From NCBI GenBank assembly GCA_023393165.1, contig JAEWMJ010000034.1, positions 62,001-126,000 of the forward strand: a stretch of DNA of 64,000 nt. The letters run 5' to 3'. The position numbers and the translations under genes are program-made. Shown in pieces: positions 60,776 to 64,000 of this stretch; within the stretch, counting starts at the first letter, position 1; each line of letters starts with the position of its first letter. The stretch is from Bacillota bacterium. Lineage in GTDB: Bacteria; Bacillota; Clostridia; Christensenellales; Christensenellaceae. Under the pieces are notes generated by a model. The model saw only the letters and a program-made list of their open reading frames with translations. It was not told the origin of the DNA and searched no databases.

Positions 60776-61855
60776 CTATTTATTTAACAATGCTTCCACT
60801 TCCGCCCGTTTTTCGAACAGCAGACAGCCGCCTTCGTGTTCCTGCAGGAGATAGCCTTCTTTATTGAGTTCCCGGAACAATGCGGACTCCATGGCCTCAA
60901 GCAGCGTATGGTCCTTTAAATTGAGATCCGAGTAGGGTGAAAACGGACACGGCTCGGCGTCCCCGTCCGGGTTGATATGGAAAAATCCCCTTCCCGCAGC
61001 CAGGCAGCCGCCCGTCAGCTTTTCGTCCCCCGGGAACGATATGAAAATAAAGTTTTTATAGGCCTTCCGCAGTTCATCCAGTTTTGCGTCCATCGCTTTT
61101 CTGTCCTCATCAGACAGCGCGAGGGCGCGGGTCTGCTGGTCCACAGGCGTATACTCCACATAGAAAACAAGTTTGCAGCCGTGGGAAGTCAAGCCGTCAA
61201 TAAATTCTTTTCCGGTCACGTATGCAAGATTTTCTTTTGTTACGGTTACGGACGCGCAGAAAAACACTTTGCTGCGGTTCAGCTGGTCCATCGAGGCGGT
61301 AAGCGCGCTGTATATGCCTTCACCGCGCCGCTCATCCGTCCTCTGCCGGTCGCCCTCCAGGCTCAGCACAGGGATCATGTTGCGGTTTCGGCGGAAAAAG
61401 TCTATATATCCTTCATCCATCATTGTGCCGTTTGTAAAAACGGGAAACAAAACATTCCGGATTTGGGCTGCCCGCTCCAATACTTCCCTTCTCATCAGGG
61501 GTTCTCCGCCCGCAAGGAGAATGAATCCCACCCCGATACCGGATGCTTCCTGAAAAATCTCCGACCAGCGCTGAGCCGTCATCTGACTGTTTTGGCCGCT
61601 TGAGCAGATATGGTTTTCAATGGCGTAGCATCCCTTGCAGTGCAGGTTGCAGCTTGATGTAATGCTGGCAATCAGGAACGGCGGAACATGCTCTCCCTTC
61701 TTTTCATACTTTTCACGGATTTTATACGCGCGTCTGCTGGCTATGGCCATTTTGAGCAAAAAAAAGAATTCGCCCGGATTTTTTACCGATGCACGAACGG
61801 CGTCCCGCAGCAGAATCCCGATATTCACTCTCATATATTCGGATAAGTCGATCAA
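60776..61855 (-). CDS. Radical SAM protein with SPASM-like C terminus
   Basis: About 359 residues. The radical SAM cluster motif CNLHCKGCYA lies near residue 70, LAGGEPLMRREVLERA gives the SAM-binding GGEP, and later cysteines (GGCLAAGRGF, AEPCPFSPYSD, GGCLLFEKR) match an auxiliary cluster domain. The ORF can begin at a GTG inside birA (61909), but GAGGAGG stands 8 bases before TTG 61855, which I take as the start. No peptide substrate gene is nearby. Possible roles are enzyme maturation or peptide modification; the target is unknown. Confidence 0.85.
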   Translation of the reverse strand: MIDLSEYMRVNIGILLRDAVRASVKNPGEFFFLLKMAIASRRAYKIREKYEKKGEHVPPFLIASITSSCNLHCKGCYAIENHICSSGQNSQMTAQRWSEIFQEASGIGVGFILLAGGEPLMRREVLERAAQIRNVLFPVFTNGTMMDEGYIDFFRRNRNMIPVLSLEGDRQRTDERRGEGIYSALTASMDQLNRSKVFFCASVTVTKENLAYVTGKEFIDGLTSHGCKLVFYVEYTPVDQQTRALALSDEDRKAMDAKLDELRKAYKNFIFISFPGDEKLTGGCLAAGRGFFHINPDGDAEPCPFSPYSDLNLKDHTLLEAMESALFRELNKEGYLLQEHEGGCLLFEKRAEVEALLNK

Positions 61856-61886
61856 TCCGTTATCCTCCTCATATATTAATATATTG

Positions 61887-62819
61887 CTATATTTTGATGG
61901 AAATTTCACCCGAACACAACAGTTTTAGGTTTCCGAAAGAATCCCTTACCACCAGCCGGCCTTCCCCGTCTATATCCACCGCAGTTGCCATCTCCCGTCT
62001 GTCCATATGGATGATCTCTATCTGACGCCCCAGCACGCAGGAGCGTTTTTTATATTCCTCCATGCAGTCTTCTGCAAGCGCAGTATCCATTTCATTCAGT
62101 ATTTCGGCCATCAGCCGGTTGCGGTTTACCTTGCCCGGAACCGACGCTGCGATTGCCTTTAGTTCTTCCGGAAAATCCCGTGTGGACACGTTCACGCCTA
62201 TCCCGACCACGATATATTCCACATGGCCGCTCTCAAGGTCGCTCGCCGCTTCGGAAAGAATGCCGCACACTTTTTTCCCCTCTATATAAATATCGTTTAC
62301 CCATTTGATTTGTACCAAATCCCCGGTAAATTTTTGTATCGCACGCGCGACCGCCACAGCGGTTCGGCATGTCACAATCGTCGCGTCGGCCAGGGTCATT
62401 TTGGGCCGCAGCAGCACGCTGAAATACAGCCCTGTACCCGGAGGCGAGAAAAACAATTTGCCGCGCCTGCCTTTTCCGCCTGTCTGCATTTCCGCTGCGA
62501 CAACGGTTCTGTCCGGGGCTCTGCTCTGCGCCAGGCGCCTTACCTCGGTATTGGTGGAATCCACGGAATCGTGTACGTGTATACGCCATTCCCCTTTGAG
62601 GAAAGTGCTGACGCCTGCCACGGACAGGATATCGTTTTCCATAAATGTGTAGCCCTTGTTTGTGGAAGCGAAAATCGGATACCCTTCCTCGCGAAGGGAC
62701 TGAACCGCCTTCCATACCGATGCGCGTGAAACGCCCAGGAGTTTGGCAAGTTCTTCCCCCGAAAGGGTCTTTCCCTTGTTTTTTTCAAATATTTCAAGTA
62801 CAGAATCTCGTACAGTCAT
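61887..62819 (-). CDS. birA: Biotin-protein ligase and biotin-operon repressor
   Basis: 310 residues. An N-terminal winged helix (LSGEELAKLLGVSRASVWKAVQSLREEGYPI, about 17-50) marks the bifunctional, DNA-binding form. Ligase core: DSTNTEVRRLA, GGKGRRGKLFFSPPGTGLYFS (biotinyl-AMP loop) and QIKWVNDIYIEGKKVCGIL with the catalytic Lys. A small SH3-like C-terminal domain follows. It biotinylates carboxylases and represses biotin genes. Its leader holds inverted-repeat element B2 15 bases before the ATG. Confidence 0.96.
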   Translation of the reverse strand: MTVRDSVLEIFEKNKGKTLSGEELAKLLGVSRASVWKAVQSLREEGYPIFASTNKGYTFMENDILSVAGVSTFLKGEWRIHVHDSVDSTNTEVRRLAQSRAPDRTVVAAEMQTGGKGRRGKLFFSPPGTGLYFSVLLRPKMTLADATIVTCRTAVAVARAIQKFTGDLVQIKWVNDIYIEGKKVCGILSEAASDLESGHVEYIVVGIGVNVSTRDFPEELKAIAASVPGKVNRNRLMAEILNEMDTALAEDCMEEYKKRSCVLGRQIEIIHMDRREMATAVDIDGEGRLVVRDSFGNLKLLCSGEISIKI

Positions 62820-62834
62820 AATAGCACCTCATTG

Positions 62835-62903
62835 GTAAACGGTGATTAAATAAGGAATGTTGGATGGGTGAGCAGACAACCTTTTGGATGAATCAGCGTT
62901 TAC
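62835..62903 (-). repeat. Inverted-repeat element B2 in the birA leader
   Basis: 69 bases bounded by GTAAACGGTGATTAA and TGAATCAGCGTTTAC (13 of 15 pairs). Internal AGGAATG, GGGTGAG-like and ACAAC..GATGAATCA blocks match element B1 before panT, so it looks like a shortened relative. Confidence 0.75.
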
Positions 62904-63075
62904 ATTAGTATTTATATCATAAAGATTTCCATAATAAAAGCCCTAAATGGTTGATAATGCTCAACCGATGGTTGAATTTTGGGCTCAACTGTCAGGAAAA
63001 TTAGGTAAAACGGAAAAAACACCTCGCGCCACTTTTCCCACCAGGGGAGGACGTTAGAATCAATCCATTACGAAA

Positions 63076-63185
63076 GCCACTGAAAGCCGCAAATACAAGG
63101 CATTTTGAGAGCTGAGCCGACCGCTGCCATATGCCGAGCGAAAATGAGCGCCGTCGATTGAACCGCGAGCCCATAGTGAAGAGGG
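63076..63185. repeat. Repeat family A, left-end fragment
   Basis: GCCACTGAAAGCCGC then AAATACAAGGCATTTTGAG and CCGACCGCTGCC, matching the left part of 21188-21542. The right end is missing; the border is uncertain. Confidence 0.7.
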
Positions 63186-63335
63186 AAAGCATAAAATGAT
63201 TTCATTGTAAAAAGAGGGTTTTTATAAATAGCAAAGCAAAAGTACGCTATACACTCTTTTAAGATATCCAATATTTTAACTGGCAACCTGAACGGCTTGG
63301 GGAGAATGGCCCAGAGCCCCTGCGGGCCGTTTTAA

Positions 63336-63371
63336 GGGGGTTATGGGGGTTGTCAGGGGGCCTAAGGGGGG
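63336..63371 (+). other. G-quadruplex motif
   Basis: Four runs of at least five G separated by loops of 4, 6 and 5 bases. This is a canonical quadruplex pattern in a genome with few such runs. It lies inside the left arm region of an imperfect inverted repeat. Confidence 0.7.
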
Positions 63372-63697
63372 AAATCGGAATCCTCCCTTGGCCCGCCTGA
63401 CAAAAAATAGAATAGGAATACTAAGATTTATAATAAGTTGGTCCACGAGTAAGTAATATTTAAAATTATTGGCAATGTATATTAAAATCATAAAGTAAGG
63501 CTATCGTAAAGATCCTTCGGCTTTGCTCAAGATGGCCCGGGTAAGGTATTGCTTTTTTAAGGCAGAGACCACAGACATATATGGCAATGACACGAACTGA
63601 AGCTTTGGGATAGATAGTAGTAATCGGGCAATGCCGCCATGATTATTACCGTTGAAAGCAATGATAATTTATGATAAACTTTGCCGGGAGGCTTGTT

Positions 63698-64000
63698 ATG
63701 TACAATTGTATTATTTTTGATATAGACGGCACGATCCTGGACACACGGGAGGCTTCGCTGCTGGCGGTACAAAAGGCGTATTTTGAGGAAAGCGGAAAAC
63801 TTCTTCCACCCGAAGAATTCGATTTCTCATTCCGCACCACCACCCGCAACACGGCTAAAATCCTCAAAGTCAGGGACGCGGATCGGTTTATCTCCAATAT
63901 AGACCGGCAATACCAGTTCTTTTCGGACCGCAACCGCATCTTTGACGGCATGGAAGATGTGATCCGCCGCCTTTTTGAACAAAATATTTACATGGGCGTT
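63698..64000 (+). CDS. HAD-superfamily phosphatase, N-terminal part, cut by window edge
   Basis: 101 codons open to the window end, starting at ATG 63698 with GGGAGG 8 bases upstream. CIIFDIDGTILDTREASL is HAD motif I with the nucleophile Asp and the acid Asp. The cap region that follows is helical, as in phosphoglycolate phosphatase-like (subfamily IA) enzymes. Motifs II-IV lie outside. The substrate is unknown. Confidence 0.85.
   Translation, partial: MYNCIIFDIDGTILDTREASLLAVQKAYFEESGKLLPPEEFDFSFRTTTRNTAKILKVRDADRFISNIDRQYQFFSDRNRIFDGMEDVIRRLFEQNIYMGV

Larger units (their letters stand above)
62904..63697. other. Long gene-free region before the HAD gene
   Basis: Contains short inverted stretches around 62945-62985 (TTGA..CTCAACC / GGTTGA), the truncated family A copy at 63076, the G-rich motif at 63336, a long imperfect hairpin at about 63350-63410, and a short AGATCCTTCG..CTCAAGAT fragment at 63508-63530 resembling a stretch inside copy A5. 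No coding sequence is convincing; open frames here are short and lack ribosome sites. Confidence 0.55.

Noticed and set aside
63508..63535. Separate repeat family at AGATCCTTCG
   Set aside because: Only a short fragment, resembling a segment within copy A5; too little to define a family from this window.
1..64000. CRISPR array, rRNA, tRNA, transposase or prophage genes
   Set aside because: No regularly spaced direct repeats, RNA gene cores or recombinase/transposase motifs were seen.

Overview
The window reads as a chromosomal segment of a low-to-mid GC, Gram-positive anaerobe of the class Clostridia. Pointers are uvrB-uvrA order, a single-subunit glycyl-tRNA synthetase, an NfnAB electron-bifurcating transhydrogenase pair, archaeal-type cofactor-independent phosphoglycerate mutase, a class B sortase with an SPKTS substrate, strong AGGAGG ribosome sites, several TTG/GTG starts and U-rich intrinsic terminators. 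Genus cannot be fixed from sequence alone. No rRNA, tRNA, CRISPR array, phage or transposase gene was found.

Layout. 1-12.1 kb (minus strand) is an exopolysaccharide/capsule locus: three PglC/WcaJ-type priming sugar transferases, a DegT aminotransferase, four glycosyltransferases (one cut by the window edge), a LicD-type phosphotransferase, a Wzy-like polymerase and a Wzx-like flippase. A NusG paralogue (LoaP-like antiterminator) starts a second transcription unit behind a strong terminator. 12.3-14.9 kb (plus) is a surface-anchoring operon: class B sortase, LCP ligase and an SPKTS-bearing surface protein. 15-24 kb is mixed: PfkB kinase, DUF6485 peptide, SDR, two GT28-type enzymes (MGDG-synthase-like and MurG), a HEAT/THUMP-like methyltransferase, a CYTH protein, a lipoprotein and DUF378, separated by copies of a short dispersed repeat. 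24-38.4 kb is housekeeping: uvrBA, a panT-coaX-hom-cupin operon with a long structured leader, a remarkable Gly/Cys-rich repeat peptide, glyS, ferritin and MATE. 38.6-48.7 kb holds apgM-nfnA-nfnB, mscL, a flavoprotein, a DapL-like aminotransferase, GNAT, DUF1002, Nudix and typA.

48.8-54.2 kb holds five paralogues of the DUF2935 (CotB-like) family, interrupted by an oppositely oriented CDP-alcohol phosphatidyltransferase gene. That gene shares a promoter architecture with the XRE-type membrane regulator gene just beyond the array. 55-58.8 kb has two TetR-controlled modules (an MFS exporter and a flavodoxin-fold oxidoreductase) with visible palindromic operators. 59-62.8 kb holds an orphan cobyric acid synthase, a radical SAM/SPASM protein and birA. 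The last kilobase is an 878-bp intergenic stretch with repeat fragments and a G-quadruplex motif, then the 5' end of a HAD phosphatase.

Most unusual elements: the DUF2935 tandem array with its linked promoter pair; a terminal-inverted-repeat element placed just upstream of the start codons of both panT and birA; a separate multi-helix RNA in the panT leader; the 78-residue protein with two identical CCCW...CCCC blocks; and a MITE-like repeat family with six or more copies or fragments.
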